Source: Henriciella aquimarina
GTDB lineage: Bacteria; Pseudomonadota; Alphaproteobacteria; Caulobacterales; Hyphomonadaceae
Direction of reading: 5' to 3'
Assembly (NCBI RefSeq): GCF_002088975.1
Contig: NZ_NCST01000044.1
Span: 1-48,941 of the forward strand
Length of the DNA stretch: 48,941 nt
Shown here piece by piece: positions 19,356-28,598 of the stretch (position 1 is the first letter of the stretch; every line of letters starts with the position of its first letter). Both the position numbers and the translations under genes were made by a program. The notes beneath the pieces are model-generated. The model had not been told where the DNA came from. It worked only from the letters and a program-made list of their open reading frames with translations, and did no database searches.

Positions 19356-19784
19356 TCATTGCCTGCTTTCCCCGCTCTGCTCCGTCATGAACAGAAACAG
19401 CATCGCCGCCGAGCAACTGATGAGCAGAAAACCATTCAGCGCCTCGACACCGGCGACGAAGCGCAAATGGCCGGTTGGAACAATGTCGCCAAGACCGAGT
19501 GAGGTGTAACTGACGAGCGAAAAGTAAAAGACGTCCATGGCTGTCGTCGGCGTATCACCGCTTAGATCACCTATATCCAGGGCGCGGCCCAGGCCATAAG
19601 CGAGGGCGTAAAGACTGGCCGCCGCGAGATGCGCAATCCCCGAGACGCAAAGCGCAGTGACCAGTTTGCGGCCGCGATGATAGCTGGCCGCTCCGAGGTG
19701 GCGGAATGCGCCTGAGACAATCGCATAGTGAAGCGCGCCGGATAGCACGAAGGTGACTGCGGAGATGACAATCGCCAGGATCAT
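19356..19784 (-). CDS. Small two-pore-helix ion channel-like protein with unusual filter
   Basis: The 142-residue membrane protein has four hydrophobic segments. A pore-loop region, FYFSLVSYTSLGLGDIVPTG, sits between the last two, as in the Ion_trans_2 family of potassium channels. The filter reads TSLGLGD where canonical channels have TVGYGD, so ion selectivity may differ. There is no C-terminal RCK domain. It lies 110 bases before the exporter operon and may be separately transcribed. Confidence 0.78.
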   Translation of the reverse strand: MILAIVISAVTFVLSGALHYAIVSGAFRHLGAASYHRGRKLVTALCVSGIAHLAAASLYALAYGLGRALDIGDLSGDTPTTAMDVFYFSLVSYTSLGLGDIVPTGHLRFVAGVEALNGFLLISCSAAMLFLFMTEQSGESRQ

Positions 19785-19937
19785 GGCGCGAACCTCGCGG
19801 TGTGCCGGGTCCGCGAAAGCGTTGTCACACGCCCCGCGATAGGATGCGCCATCGCATTTAAACCAATAAGGATCCCAGTCCTGCTCACCGCTCGCTCACA
19901 GAACACCACCAGGTTTACCCCCGGCGGACCAGTTACA

Positions 19938-21269
19938 TCACGAGTGAGAGTGCGCATGATCGGGCGCCTCCTTGCCGCGGATCCGGCCGAGATAGAGCGC
20001 TTCGAAAGCAAAGATTGCAGCCATTGACCCAATCGCGATGACGACAATCATAGGGTCTGCGGTCGCTTTGATGAACAGGAAGGCGCCAAGGGCAATCAGA
20101 TCGAATAATATGGCGGCGACTAGAATAGAGGCGCGGGCGCCGACATCTTCGCGTAAATAGCGCAGCACGCCATAATGGATAATAATATCCATTACGAGAT
20201 AATAAATCGCGCCGAGTGAAGCGATCCGCCCAAGATCGAAGAAAGCGGCCAGGAAGGCAGCCAAAACAACGGTATAGACAAGCGTGTGTTTCTGGATGCC
20301 GCCGGGCATGCCAAAATGCTTGTGGGGGATGAGGTTCATATTCGTCAGCATAGCGAGCATGCGCGAAACCGCGAAGACACTGGCGAGCAGTCCCGACGCG
20401 GTGGCGATGATTGCAATGATCACGGTAAACGCCACGCCAAAATCACCAAAGGCCGGGCGCGAGGCTTCTGCGAGCGAGAAATCCTTGGCTGCGACAATTT
20501 CTTCAAGTGTCAGTGAGGACCCGACCGCTAGAGCGACAGCCATGTAGACAACAAGGCAGATCGCCAGCGACCAAATGATCGCGCGGCCGACATTCTTATT
20601 GGGGTCTTTGACTTCATCGCCGCTATTGGTGATCGTGGTGAACCCTTTAAAAGCAAGAATGGCGAGGGCGACGCCGGCGAGGAATCCCGCAGGTCCAGTC
20701 TCATTTGTTGTGGCCGAGGAGGCTGCTTCAAAAGAAAGGCCGGAGGCCCAGAGCGCCGCGCCAGCAAAGATCAGAATGCCGCCAACTTTCAGGACCGCAG
20801 CAATTTTGGATACGCCGCCAATGATTTTGTTTCCGGATATGTTGATTATAAACGCAAAAACGATCAATCCGACGGCCAGAACGGGTACCAGAATACTGTC
20901 TTTCGAAACATCAAAGAGTTGCAATGTGTAGGCGCCGAATGTGCGAGCGACGAGGCTCTCATTGATAATCATCGACATAGTCATGAGCAGCGCGCTGGCG
21001 GCGGCAATTGTCGTTGGCCCATAGGCTTTTTGAAGGATCATCGCGATGCCGCCGGCCGACGGATATTTGTTCGACATTTTGATGTAGGTGTAGGCGCTGA
21101 ACCCGCTGACCACGGCCGCAAGCAAAAAGGCGAGCGGAAACGCCGGTCCTGAGAATTGCGCGACTTGCCCGGTCAGTGCGAAGATCCCGGCGCCAATCAT
21201 GACACCGGTGCCCATCGCAATGGTTCCTGCGAGACTTAGCGAGCCTTTTTTATAGGTTTCGGATTTCAT
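19938..21269 (-). CDS. APC-superfamily amino acid permease, last gene of a copper operon
   Basis: The 443-residue protein has about 12 hydrophobic helices. The family signature in helix 1 is GTGVMIGAGIFALTG, followed by FSAYTYIKMSNKYPSAGG. The substrate is probably an amino acid or amine. Its ATG overlaps the DUF411 gene stop by four bases, so it is co-translated with a copper-resistance protein. The C-terminus ends in a short His-rich tail (DHAHSHS), uncommon for the family and consistent with metal contact (inference). Confidence 0.88.
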   Translation of the reverse strand: MKSETYKKGSLSLAGTIAMGTGVMIGAGIFALTGQVAQFSGPAFPLAFLLAAVVSGFSAYTYIKMSNKYPSAGGIAMILQKAYGPTTIAAASALLMTMSMIINESLVARTFGAYTLQLFDVSKDSILVPVLAVGLIVFAFIINISGNKIIGGVSKIAAVLKVGGILIFAGAALWASGLSFEAASSATTNETGPAGFLAGVALAILAFKGFTTITNSGDEVKDPNKNVGRAIIWSLAICLVVYMAVALAVGSSLTLEEIVAAKDFSLAEASRPAFGDFGVAFTVIIAIIATASGLLASVFAVSRMLAMLTNMNLIPHKHFGMPGGIQKHTLVYTVVLAAFLAAFFDLGRIASLGAIYYLVMDIIIHYGVLRYLREDVGARASILVAAILFDLIALGAFLFIKATADPMIVVIAIGSMAAIFAFEALYLGRIRGKEAPDHAHSHS

Positions 21270-21763
21270 TGCCCGACCGCCTGTTCAGCTGGGAAGCGGC
21301 CGACATAGCTCGCGAATACGCTTTGCTGTTTCGCACTAAACAGAATGACATCATAGGCGTCAGGCGGGCTTGTCGTTTCCATTCCGGGAGAGCCCATTGG
21401 CATGCCGGGCACCGAAAGCCCCGCCGCATCTGGCCGGGTTTCCAGAAGCTTACGAATTTCCGAGGCTGGGACATGGCCCTCAATCGCGTAGCCATCAACC
21501 GACGCAGTGTGGCAGGAGGCAAGCTCATCGGGCACGTTCAGCGAGGCCCGCACAGGCGCAAGGTCTTCGCGTTCGATAACACGTACTTCAAGACCATCGC
21601 GCTGAAGGTGTTTTATCCAGGCCGTACAGCATCCACACCAGGGTGTTTTATAGACGGTAATGGTTTGCGCATTTGCAGGGCTCGCCAAACCGCCCGAGAC
21701 GAAAAACCCAGCGGCAAGCGCAAAAAGGGCGGTGGCCAAGGCACCAAGAATCCATTTTGACAT
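21266..21763 (-). CDS. DUF411 metal-binding exported protein
   Basis: This 165-residue periplasmic protein has an N-terminal signal (ILGALATALFALAAGFFVSGG) and the DUF411 core. The core shows ITVYKTPWCGCCTAWIKHL, a CGCC thioredoxin-like metal site, and a later ASCHTASVDGYAIEGHVP containing Cys and His. DUF411 proteins are common in copper and silver resistance clusters and probably bind Cu+. It lies 17 bases after the P-type ATPase gene and overlaps the APC permease start. Confidence 0.9.
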   Translation of the reverse strand: MSKWILGALATALFALAAGFFVSGGLASPANAQTITVYKTPWCGCCTAWIKHLQRDGLEVRVIEREDLAPVRASLNVPDELASCHTASVDGYAIEGHVPASEIRKLLETRPDAAGLSVPGMPMGSPGMETTSPPDAYDVILFSAKQQSVFASYVGRFPAEQAVGQ

Positions 21764-21780
21764 AAGAATTTCCTTCGAAA

Positions 21781-24039
21781 TTATAGTTTGACGGAGCGAA
21801 GTCGCAGCGCATTCGCGATGACCGAGAATGAGCTGAGGCTCATCGCGGCGGCGGCGATAATTGGACTGAGAAGCAGTCCAAAGAACGGATAGAGGACGCC
21901 GGCAGCAACCGGCACGCCGAGCGAATTATAGATAAAGGCAAAGAACAGGTTTTCGCGAATATTGCCCATCGTCGCGCGGCTCAGCCGCTGCGCGCGGGCG
22001 ACACCGCGAAGATCGCCTTTGACCAGGGTGACACTGGCGCTCTCCATGGCCACATCTGTACCGGTTCCCATGGCTATTCCGATATCCGCTTGAGCAAGGG
22101 CAGGCGCGTCATTGATGCCGTCGCCGCACATGGCGACGACCGCACCTTTCGATTGGAGTTCGCGCACGATCCGGTTTTTGTCTTCTGGTGACACATCGGC
22201 CTCTACCTCATCAATGCCGATTTGGCGTGCAACCGCTTGTGCTGTTGCCAGGCTGTCGCCTGTCAGCATGACGACTTTCATGCCAGCCTTGTGCAAGGCG
22301 GCTATGGCTTCAGGGGTCGTTTCTTTGATTGGATCGGCGACACCAATCAGGCCCGCCGGTTTGCCGTCCAGAGCGGCGAACATCACCGTCTGGCCGTCGC
22401 GGCGATAGGTTTCAGCATGGGCTTTCAGTGTTTCGTCAAAAGCACCGACCCGGCGCATCATCTTGGCGTTGCCGATGGCGAAAAGCTTTCCATCGACCCG
22501 GCCCTGCGCGCCTTCTCCGGTGACTGATTCAAAATCGGTCGACTTCAGGCGCGCTGCGCCGCGCTCTTCGGCCCCGTTGACGATGGCTTGCGCAAGAGGG
22601 TGCTCGCTCCCGCGTTCAATCGCGGCAGCGTAAGCCAGGAAGTCTGCTTCTGCGAGACCACTCGCAGGCTCGACTGTCACAAGTTTGGGGTGGCCCTCTG
22701 TCAAAGTGCCGGTCTTATCGACGACGATCGTGTCGACTTTTTCAAACGTCTCGAGCGCTTCAGCATTTTTGATCAGAATGCCGCTCTGTGCGCCCTTTCC
22801 TGTGGCGACCATAATTGACATCGGCGTTGCAAGGCCAAGCGCGCAGGGACACGCAATAATTAACACAGCCACGGCGTTGACGATCGCAAAAGCCATGGCC
22901 GGGTGAGGCCCAAAAATCGCCCAGACGATGAAAGTGATAATCGCGATCACGACGACGGCCGGGACAAACAGGCCGGCCACTGTGTCGGCGAGCTTCTGGA
23001 TGGGCGCGCGTGAGCGCTGAGCTTCGGCGACCATGCGTACGATTTGCGATAGCATTGTATCTTCGCCGACGCGCGTCGCGGCCATGACGAGTGATCCGGT
23101 GCCGTTAACTGTACCGCCGGTAATCGGATCCCCTGCTGCTTTCTCGACTGGAATAGGTTCTCCAGTGATCATGGACTCGTCGACATTCGAACGCCCTTCA
23201 ACAACTTCGCCGTCGACAGGTACTTTTTCGCCTGGCCGGACCCGTAGCCGGTCACCGCTCTGGACATCGTCGACGGAAACCTCTTCTTCCTGTCCGTCCG
23301 CCACGATTCGGTTTGCTGTCGGCGGGGTGAGTTCCAGGAGCGCGCGGATTGCTCCCGATGTTGCGCTTCGGGCTCGCAGCTCAAGAACCTGCCCGAGCAA
23401 TACGAGCGTCGTGATCACCGCGGCCGCTTCATAATATACAGCGACTTCGCCAGCCTCATTGCGAAATGCGTGCGGAAAGATGCCTGGCAAAGCTGTTGCA
23501 ACAAGCGAGAAGACAAAAGCAACGCCTACGCCGAGAGAGATAAGGGTGAACATGTTGAGGTTCATCGTCCGTACCGACCGAACACCACGGACGAAGAATG
23601 GCCATCCGCCCCAGAGGACGACAGGAGCCGCCAGCACGAATTGAGCCCATTGGGACCAACCGGCGGGCAAAAGCCCTTCGAGGGGTTTGCCGGAGATCAG
23701 GTCACCCATGGCGTAAATGGCAAGCGGGATGGTGAAGATGGCGCTGATCCAGAATCTACGGGTCATATCGTCGAGTTCTGAAGTGTCTTCTTCGCCTACG
23801 ACAACACCTTCTGGCTCCAGCGCCATGCCGCAGATAGGGCACCCGGAGTTTCGGACGTCGCGAACGTTTGGATGCATCGGGCATGTATAGACCGTGCCTG
23901 TGTAGCCCTGCGGGACGAGATCATATTTGCCGTCCGCGCCGGCATCGGCGTCTCCGCCACCATGGCAACAATCATGATCATCCCCGTGGTGGTGATCATG
24001 ATGTCCATGGTCGTGATGTTTATGATCGGTATTGGTCAT
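21781..24039 (-). CDS. Cu+-exporting P1B-type ATPase
   Basis: This inner-membrane pump of about 752 residues exports Cu+ or Ag+. The N-terminus is His-rich ([18 protein letters not shown]) and is followed by a heavy-metal-binding domain (YTCPMHP, then [11 protein letters not shown]); no classical HMA domain is present. Core motifs are [12 protein letters not shown] (the CPC metal site in the membrane), DKTGTLTEG (phosphorylated Asp), [19 protein letters not shown] and a final helix [16 protein letters not shown], which fits the Cu+ (P1B-1) class. The ATG at 24039 has a GGAGGGG ribosome site; an in-frame start at 24072 adds 11 residues. It is preceded by the DUF5676 gene and operator 24452-24470. 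Confidence 0.95.
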   Translation of the reverse strand: MTNTDHKHHDHGHHDHHHGDDHDCCHGGGDADAGADGKYDLVPQGYTGTVYTCPMHPNVRDVRNSGCPICGMALEPEGVVVGEEDTSELDDMTRRFWISAIFTIPLAIYAMGDLISGKPLEGLLPAGWSQWAQFVLAAPVVLWGGWPFFVRGVRSVRTMNLNMFTLISLGVGVAFVFSLVATALPGIFPHAFRNEAGEVAVYYEAAAVITTLVLLGQVLELRARSATSGAIRALLELTPPTANRIVADGQEEEVSVDDVQSGDRLRVRPGEKVPVDGEVVEGRSNVDESMITGEPIPVEKAAGDPITGGTVNGTGSLVMAATRVGEDTMLSQIVRMVAEAQRSRAPIQKLADTVAGLFVPAVVVIAIITFIVWAIFGPHPAMAFAIVNAVAVLIIACPCALGLATPMSIMVATGKGAQSGILIKNAEALETFEKVDTIVVDKTGTLTEGHPKLVTVEPASGLAEADFLAYAAAIERGSEHPLAQAIVNGAEERGAARLKSTDFESVTGEGAQGRVDGKLFAIGNAKMMRRVGAFDETLKAHAETYRRDGQTVMFAALDGKPAGLIGVADPIKETTPEAIAALHKAGMKVVMLTGDSLATAQAVARQIGIDEVEADVSPEDKNRIVRELQSKGAVVAMCGDGINDAPALAQADIGIAMGTGTDVAMESASVTLVKGDLRGVARAQRLSRATMGNIRENLFFAFIYNSLGVPVAAGVLYPFFGLLLSPIIAAAAMSLSSFSVIANALRLRSVKL

Positions 24040-24125
24040 ATCCGCCCCTCCGGGGTTTGGCTTCAGTGTCACTCTTAAAGGTCAGCGCCCGGGTTGGGCG
24101 GCTGATCTCTAATGGAGTTCTGGCA

Positions 24126-24377
24126 TTAGGCTTTTTGGCGATTGAACAGCCGGTAGAGCGGTACGAAGACAAGCGCGATATACCAGCCGTAAACGTAGGA
24201 CTCGATGAGGCCGAGGAAGAAGCTTGAAACCGAAATGAATTCAAATCCGGGTAGGAGCTCTTCCCACGCACCGTGCATGTGGAGACTAGGCGGTGCGACC
24301 AACCCCCATGCGATACAGAGCGTAAACGTGATGGCGAGAAAAATGGATAGGGCGTGCCCAGTGGGGATGAGGCGCAT
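24126..24377 (-). CDS. DUF5676-like small membrane protein
   Basis: The 83-residue protein has two hydrophobic segments around a short loop (PPSLHMHGAWEELLPGFEF), and resembles DUF5676 proteins found near copper and heavy-metal ATPases. The ATG at 24377 (MRLIPTG) has AAGGA about 8 bases upstream; a longer frame from 24410 is less likely. It is the first gene behind the CsoR-like operator at 24452-24470. Its function is unknown. Confidence 0.72.
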   Translation of the reverse strand: MRLIPTGHALSIFLAITFTLCIAWGLVAPPSLHMHGAWEELLPGFEFISVSSFFLGLIESYVYGWYIALVFVPLYRLFNRQKA

Positions 24378-24451
24378 GGTGTTTTCCTTCTCTTTGGTTG
24401 TTGCCGCCACATAATTCGTGCGACAGCGATGCGTTGCTTCGAAAATGAGTT

Positions 24452-24470
24452 AATACCCATAGGGGGTATT
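24452..24470 (-). promoter_or_regulatory. CsoR-like operator upstream of the Cu+ ATPase operon
   Basis: AATACCC-ATAGG-GGGTATT is a perfect 7-bp inverted repeat with a 5-base centre. It is 75 bases before the DUF5676 start. The TACCC...GGGTA layout matches operators of the CsoR copper-sensing repressors. On the leftward strand TATTAA overlaps its edge and could serve as the -10. Confidence 0.72.
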
Positions 24471-24504
24471 GGTTACTCCGTATATATACTTAGGGCCCGC
24501 ATCG

Positions 24505-24522
24505 TTGTCTTGAGCAAGACAA
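24505..24522. repeat. Perfect 8-bp palindrome between AraC gene and copper ATPase operon
   Basis: TTGTCTTG-AG-CAAGACAA lies 32 bases downstream of the AraC gene stop and 35 bases upstream of the CsoR-like operator. As a hairpin it would have a 7-bp stem with a 4-base loop, but no T-run follows on either strand, so a terminator is unlikely. It could bind a second dimeric regulator of the ATPase operon. Confidence 0.45.
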
Positions 24523-24553
24523 GCGCGCCGACCAATCCGCGTTGGGTGAGGGA

Positions 24554-25279
24554 TCAGCTGAGATCATCGACGGACACCTCCAAACCCGACAGGCCAATTT
24601 TTGGGGTCACCCCGAACCATTGTTGCAGTCGGCGAGTGAAATGCGCCTGGTCAGCAAAACCGCCCGCGGCCGCTGCATCAGCGAGACTGGACGACGCCTC
24701 CATTGCCTTAGCGGCGCCGAGCAATTGCAACCATTGCAATAGGTTGCTGGGCGGAACACCGAAGTCCGCCTTGACGATCTCTCGCAGCCGAGTTGGAGAC
24801 AGCGCGAGCTCGCGCGCCAGAGCGGCGGGATTGGCGAGTGCGCGAACGTTGCCAAGGGCTTTTTGTAGGCGTGAATCTATGGCCGAACCAGGCAACCGGC
24901 CCGCGAACCTTTTCGCCCAATCGCGCGCCTGACTAATGTCGCTGATGTGCTCTAGAGCGGCTGATAGATCATCCGAAAGGCAGGCAGGCTGATTGCATTG
25001 CTGATCGTTTCGAATTCCGGAAAAGCGCGGGTCAATATAGATCGAGCGCGTCAGGCGTCCCTCAGGACCGATGGAATGGGTCTGCCCAGTAGGGATGTGA
25101 ATAGCCTTGCCGGTCGGGGCTACTATCTCTGAGTTTGTCGTCACCACGACTGCGCCATCCAGCCCGAGTATGGCCTGATGTGCCAAATGAGCATGTGCCG
25201 TGTTCTTGCCAAGGCGAGCGTCGAGCGCGGCCCAGCCGACCCCGATGGCCAACGCGCCAGACCAGGGCGCCGCGCTCAT
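24554..25279 (-). CDS. AraC-family transcriptional regulator
   Basis: The 241-residue protein has an N-terminal cupin-like sensing domain (HLAHQAILGLDGAVVVTT, then HIPTGQTHSI) and a C-terminal pair of HTH motifs (ALARELALSPTRLREIVK and ADAAAAGGFADQAHFTRRL, with WFGVTP at the end). The ligand and targets are unknown. Its ATG overlaps the stop of the preceding unknown gene by four bases, so it is the last gene of the block that begins at operator 28513-28529. Confidence 0.9.
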   Translation of the reverse strand: MSAAPWSGALAIGVGWAALDARLGKNTAHAHLAHQAILGLDGAVVVTTNSEIVAPTGKAIHIPTGQTHSIGPEGRLTRSIYIDPRFSGIRNDQQCNQPACLSDDLSAALEHISDISQARDWAKRFAGRLPGSAIDSRLQKALGNVRALANPAALARELALSPTRLREIVKADFGVPPSNLLQWLQLLGAAKAMEASSSLADAAAAGGFADQAHFTRRLQQWFGVTPKIGLSGLEVSVDDLS

Positions 25280-25638
25280 TTCAATCTCCCCTGAGTGTCA
25301 GGCTCGGTTGCTTTAAGAAAAGCGTAGATCGCTGTTTCGCATTGACCGCACGCGGTCCCGAGCCTGTTCGGGCTGTTGCTCGTCGTTTCCAGCGAGGCTC
25401 TTTCAAGGCCTCTGAAAATACCTGCCATCGCTCGTAGTGCCCTGAGGAGATTTTCTCGGCGGTGTTCGATCGACTTCGCAAATGCCTCAGAAAGAAGAAT
25501 GCACACCTCGGCCGTCATGAATGCCATTTCTGCAAACTTAGTTGCGGGTGTGTTTTCAGATGCGCTGCTTATAAGCTTCTCAAATTGGCTTTGAGCCCGA
25601 AGCAATGTTTCAATCAGTGAATGCGACGCGGAGGTCAT
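25276..25638 (-). CDS. Unknown helical protein between acyltransferase and AraC genes
   Basis: The protein has 120 residues, is mostly helical and carries no signal peptide. It has a CxxC pair near the C-terminus (ACGQCETAIYAF) that could bind a metal. No family was recognised. The ATG at 25638 overlaps the TGA of the acyltransferase gene (ATGA) and has GGAGG just upstream. Its own stop overlaps the AraC start the same way. This double coupling shows that it is a real gene in a three-gene unit. Confidence 0.72.
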   Translation of the reverse strand: MTSASHSLIETLLRAQSQFEKLISSASENTPATKFAEMAFMTAEVCILLSEAFAKSIEHRRENLLRALRAMAGIFRGLERASLETTSNSPNRLGTACGQCETAIYAFLKATEPDTQGRLK

Positions 25639-26708
25639 GCGGCCACCTCCGGCGATACGGTTTTTTGGTTTATCGAGCGGGCGCGCAGCTTCAGAGCAAG
25701 CACTGGCTTTTCGATGACATGCCACGAAGTGGCCGCGACGAGCAGAATGAGCGGCGCGGTCATTATAGCCAGGACAGCGGGGCTAACATCTGGTTGTCCA
25801 ACCAGAAATACCTGCAAAAGCGGGTAGTGCCAGATATAAATCCCGTACGAATAGTCCGGAATTTTGGCGATGCGGACGGACGCACGTTTTGGCAATCCAG
25901 CTCGAAGCATTAGGCTTGTGAGGGCAAGGGTCGCAAACAATTCGCCGAGGGGGCCGCCGCCAAGGAGCGCGAACGCTGCAATCAGACCTGCGACCGCCAA
26001 GAGGGGCGGTCTGCGCAAAATAGGCCACTGCCAAAGCGTCATTCCGAGCAGAAAGGCCGATGAGAGGCGGAGCAAGGACATCACGCTCGGCGGGAGCGCA
26101 CTCGTATCGATGAACAAAGGCGCGCTAAGATAGACCGATTGCACAAGCAAGAAGACGCTAAGAACACGCCATGGGCCGTTGACGGTGCCAAACATGAACG
26201 CGATGCCCGCTAGGATGTACGCTGCTAGCTCGAACCGAATGGTCCAGAGCGGCCCGTTAAAGTCGGTTTCCAAATTCTGAGAGAATATCTGTGCGGGCGC
26301 GCTGTCGGGATCGCCAAGCGCCAAGACTTTGTAGGTGTATTGCCAGGTCTCCGGCTGAAACAATGATCCGCCGCCCTCGGCCGAATAGACAGGCGCGAAG
26401 ACGAGGACAAAAGCCGCAAGTATAATCACCAGAGCTGGGTAGATCCGCAGAAACCGTGAAACTGCATAAGCCTTCATATCGCGCCTTGTATGAAGACTCT
26501 TGGCAATCAAGAGGCCTGACAGGACGAAGAACCCGTTCACGGCCATATAGCTGGCAGTCCATTCGTGGATGCGAAACGGTTCGAACCCTGTCGTGAGGAG
26601 CCAGATATGACCGAGTACTACAGCGATCGCCAACACCCACCGCACCGCGGTGAAGTGGTTTTGACCCATCAGCGGGTCCGCAAGCTGTGTTTGGCCACCC
26701 CCAGCCAT
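25635..26708 (-). CDS. Acyltransferase 3 family membrane protein
   Basis: The 357-residue protein has about 10 hydrophobic helices. The family pattern is visible: an N-terminal NHFTAVRWVLAIAVVLGH with the conserved His, then NGFFVLSGLLIAKSL, RFLRIYPALVI and GPLWTIRFELAAY. Such proteins transfer acyl groups to sugars or lipids of the cell surface. The start lies 3 bases after the stop of the DUF2231 fusion gene, so it is in the copper-controlled block. Its substrate there is unknown. Confidence 0.9.
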   Translation of the reverse strand: MAGGGQTQLADPLMGQNHFTAVRWVLAIAVVLGHIWLLTTGFEPFRIHEWTASYMAVNGFFVLSGLLIAKSLHTRRDMKAYAVSRFLRIYPALVIILAAFVLVFAPVYSAEGGGSLFQPETWQYTYKVLALGDPDSAPAQIFSQNLETDFNGPLWTIRFELAAYILAGIAFMFGTVNGPWRVLSVFLLVQSVYLSAPLFIDTSALPPSVMSLLRLSSAFLLGMTLWQWPILRRPPLLAVAGLIAAFALLGGGPLGELFATLALTSLMLRAGLPKRASVRIAKIPDYSYGIYIWHYPLLQVFLVGQPDVSPAVLAIMTAPLILLVAATSWHVIEKPVLALKLRARSINQKTVSPEVAA

Positions 26709-26711
26709 TTA

Positions 26712-27770
26712 TCAGTGCTCGTGATCTTCGGTGATCGGCGCGGATGACCAATGGACATGGTGAATCTTCCAGACCCCAGCGTCGCGTTTGAGAACCATGG
26801 TTTCCATAGCTTGGCGGTGCACGGGCTCGCCTCTATAGGCGCCATTAATCTCCGATTGAGAGATCACCGTAGCGATATCGCTATTCTCGAGAATGTTTCG
26901 GTCTTTGAGATCGAATGAAACCGCGGCTGTATAAGCCATGTCTGCGGGCATATGATGGCCGGCATACTCTTCGAATGAGCGCTCGGCGCCGCCGCCCTCA
27001 GCGATCACGACGTCGGGGGAAAACAGCGCGCGCAGCGCCGCCTCATCACCTGCTTTTAACGCTTCGCCGAAAGCGTCAGCGACGCTCGCCGGCGATCCAG
27101 CTTGTGGCGCGGGTGTTGTGGACGGGCTGTCTCCATCATGGTGCCCATCACTATTGTCATGACTGATTGGAGCGACGTCGTGATGGCCATCGGAGTTTTC
27201 ATGGGCAGCCGCGGTCGGCGCTAAATCTGGCATGGGATCCATATCATGATCTGCCGTGACGCCGCCGCCGCCATGATCATGGTCGTGGCCATCTCCTGTC
27301 ACCTGCGGCAGGCTTTTGACCCCAAGGCCGTAGCCATAGACGATTTTGCCGCCCCACCAGGCCGTGACGGTTAAGGCGAGCGCGGCCGCAGCCAAGCCTG
27401 TGACGAAAATGCCTGAGGCGGCTTTTGCTCTTCCCGTCCATCGCCAGGCCGCCAATAGGAGGATGGCGAGGCCGGATGGTACAGCCCAGTTGCGGTGGGT
27501 GGTCATCGCTGCATGCGACGGCGCGTCATGATCTACCGTGTAATAGGCTTGAAATCCTGCCGCGATTGTCAGCACGATTGCGATCGCACTAAAGGCCAGC
27601 ATCCAGTCCGCGGCCGGGCGCAGAGTCTCTCGCCATCGCTCGACAGGCGAAAAGGCGGCCAACACATAAGAGGCCAAAGCCGTGAGGCTAAGCGCATAGG
27701 CAAAATGCACCAGAATCGGATGCAGGTTCGGTTCAATCAAATCGCCCAAAAGCGCCTCCCAGTTAGCCAT
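26712..27770 (-). CDS. DUF2231 membrane domain / His-rich linker / NTF2-like fusion protein, copy 1
   Basis: Residues 1-155 form a DUF2231-type four-helix membrane domain (IEPNLHPILVHFAYALS, conserved HP and H, then a TTHRNWA loop). Residues about 160-220 form a His/Asp-rich linker with DGHDHDHGGGG and two copies of NSDGHHD. Residues about 225-352 look like an NTF2/SnoaL-type domain (VADAFGEALKAGDEAALRALFSPDVV, ending VWKIHHVHWSS). The linker probably binds metal, and the third domain probably faces the same compartment (inference). ATG 27770 was chosen; a GTG at 27827 would add 19 residues. A paralog lies at 28599-29693. Confidence 0.8.
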   Translation of the reverse strand: MANWEALLGDLIEPNLHPILVHFAYALSLTALASYVLAAFSPVERWRETLRPAADWMLAFSAIAIVLTIAAGFQAYYTVDHDAPSHAAMTTHRNWAVPSGLAILLLAAWRWTGRAKAASGIFVTGLAAAALALTVTAWWGGKIVYGYGLGVKSLPQVTGDGHDHDHGGGGVTADHDMDPMPDLAPTAAAHENSDGHHDVAPISHDNSDGHHDGDSPSTTPAPQAGSPASVADAFGEALKAGDEAALRALFSPDVVIAEGGGAERSFEEYAGHHMPADMAYTAAVSFDLKDRNILENSDIATVISQSEINGAYRGEPVHRQAMETMVLKRDAGVWKIHHVHWSSAPITEDHEH

Positions 27771-27867
27771 ATGCGTGAGCGTCGCTATCTTCAGCGACTG
27801 GCATTGTCTGGGTGATACGCCGGACACTTGCCTGACCCCTCAAGAATTGTGGGGTCTGCAAGCGGCG

Positions 27868-28083
27868 TTAGCTCAGGTCTTTCATGCGACGATCAAATTC
27901 TTCCTTGTCTATTTCGCCGCGCGCATATCGTCGCCGGAGGATATCGACCGGGTCGTTGGACTTGGAGTCCGCCCCGTCCCGATTGATGGTCGCACGCACA
28001 GCGACATAGATCAGCAATGCCAGGACGCCCCAAAAAATCAGCGCGCCAAGATTGCCGAAAATCATATGCCCCATATCGGCCAA
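27868..28083 (-). CDS. Small SHOCT-domain membrane protein
   Basis: The 71-residue protein has one hydrophobic helix (ALIFWGVLALLIYVAV) followed by a SHOCT motif (DPVDILRRRYARGEIDKEEFDRRMKDL). SHOCT proteins are small, often next to membrane or secretion genes, with unclear roles. Genes of this type are common in copper-resistance clusters. It sits between the CopB fragment and the first DUF2231 fusion gene. Confidence 0.85.
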   Translation of the reverse strand: MADMGHMIFGNLGALIFWGVLALLIYVAVRATINRDGADSKSNDPVDILRRRYARGEIDKEEFDRRMKDLS

Positions 28084-28101
28084 TTTAGATCTCCATCATG
28101 T

Positions 28102-28506
28102 TTAGAACCAGGTTCGCACACCGACGAGCAATGCCGTTTGATCTTTTTCGCCTCCAGACGCCTCAATGAAGTCTGCGGTATCGCCAATAGCGCTTTGCCA
28201 TTCGACGCCAATATATGGCGCGAATTCGCGAACAATTTCGTAGCGAAGGCGCAGGCCGGCATCAACGCTGGTTAAACCAGAACTGAGTTGCAGGTCAGGC
28301 ATATCCTGAGCAGAAAGGCTCGCTTCTAAGCGGGGTTGAAGGATCAGACGCTGGGTTAGCAGCAACTCATATTCGGCCTCGACCCGTGCCGTGACGTCGC
28401 CTTCGGTGCTCACAAAAGCAGCAGCGTCAGCTTCAAACCAATGTCCAGCCCGCACTTTATGGGCCAGTTTGAAGTAGGGTTTCTGGGGGAAGGACAGGAC
28501 AGTCAT
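28102..28506 (-). pseudogene. CopB copper-resistance outer-membrane protein, C-terminal fragment
   Basis: Residues from about 21 to 134 align closely with the C-terminal half of the intact CopB at 29703-30506. Shared segments include YELLLTQRLILQPR, LDAGLRLRYEI-like LRLRYEI, REFAPY-GVEWQSA and the final VG-RTW. The signal peptide and N-terminal half are missing, and the first 20 residues (MTVLSFPQKPYFKLAHKVRA) do not match. An operator lies 7 bases before the ATG. It cannot form a full CopB barrel and is probably a relic of duplication, although it still has an open frame and promoter. Confidence 0.78.
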
Positions 28507-28512
28507 GACCTA

Positions 28513-28529
28513 ATACCCATATGGGGTAT
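28513..28529 (-). promoter_or_regulatory. CsoR-like operator upstream of the CopB fragment/SHOCT/DUF2231 block
   Basis: ATACCC-ATATG-GGGTAT is a 6-bp inverted repeat with the same 5-base spacing as the site at 24452. On the leftward strand TTGAGT lies just before it and TATTAG overlaps its end, so the operator would sit between a -35 and a -10. Confidence 0.7.
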
Positions 28530-28598
28530 ACTCAATATCATCGCCGCTTGCCGATTGCATTTCAACTTGGCCAGCACGCGGCAGTTTGGATTTCCTCC

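Noticed and set aside
24452..24470. CueR-type (MerR family) operator
   Set aside because: CueR sites have ACCTTCC-N7-GGAAGGT with a long -35/-10 spacer; the sequence here matches the CsoR layout better.
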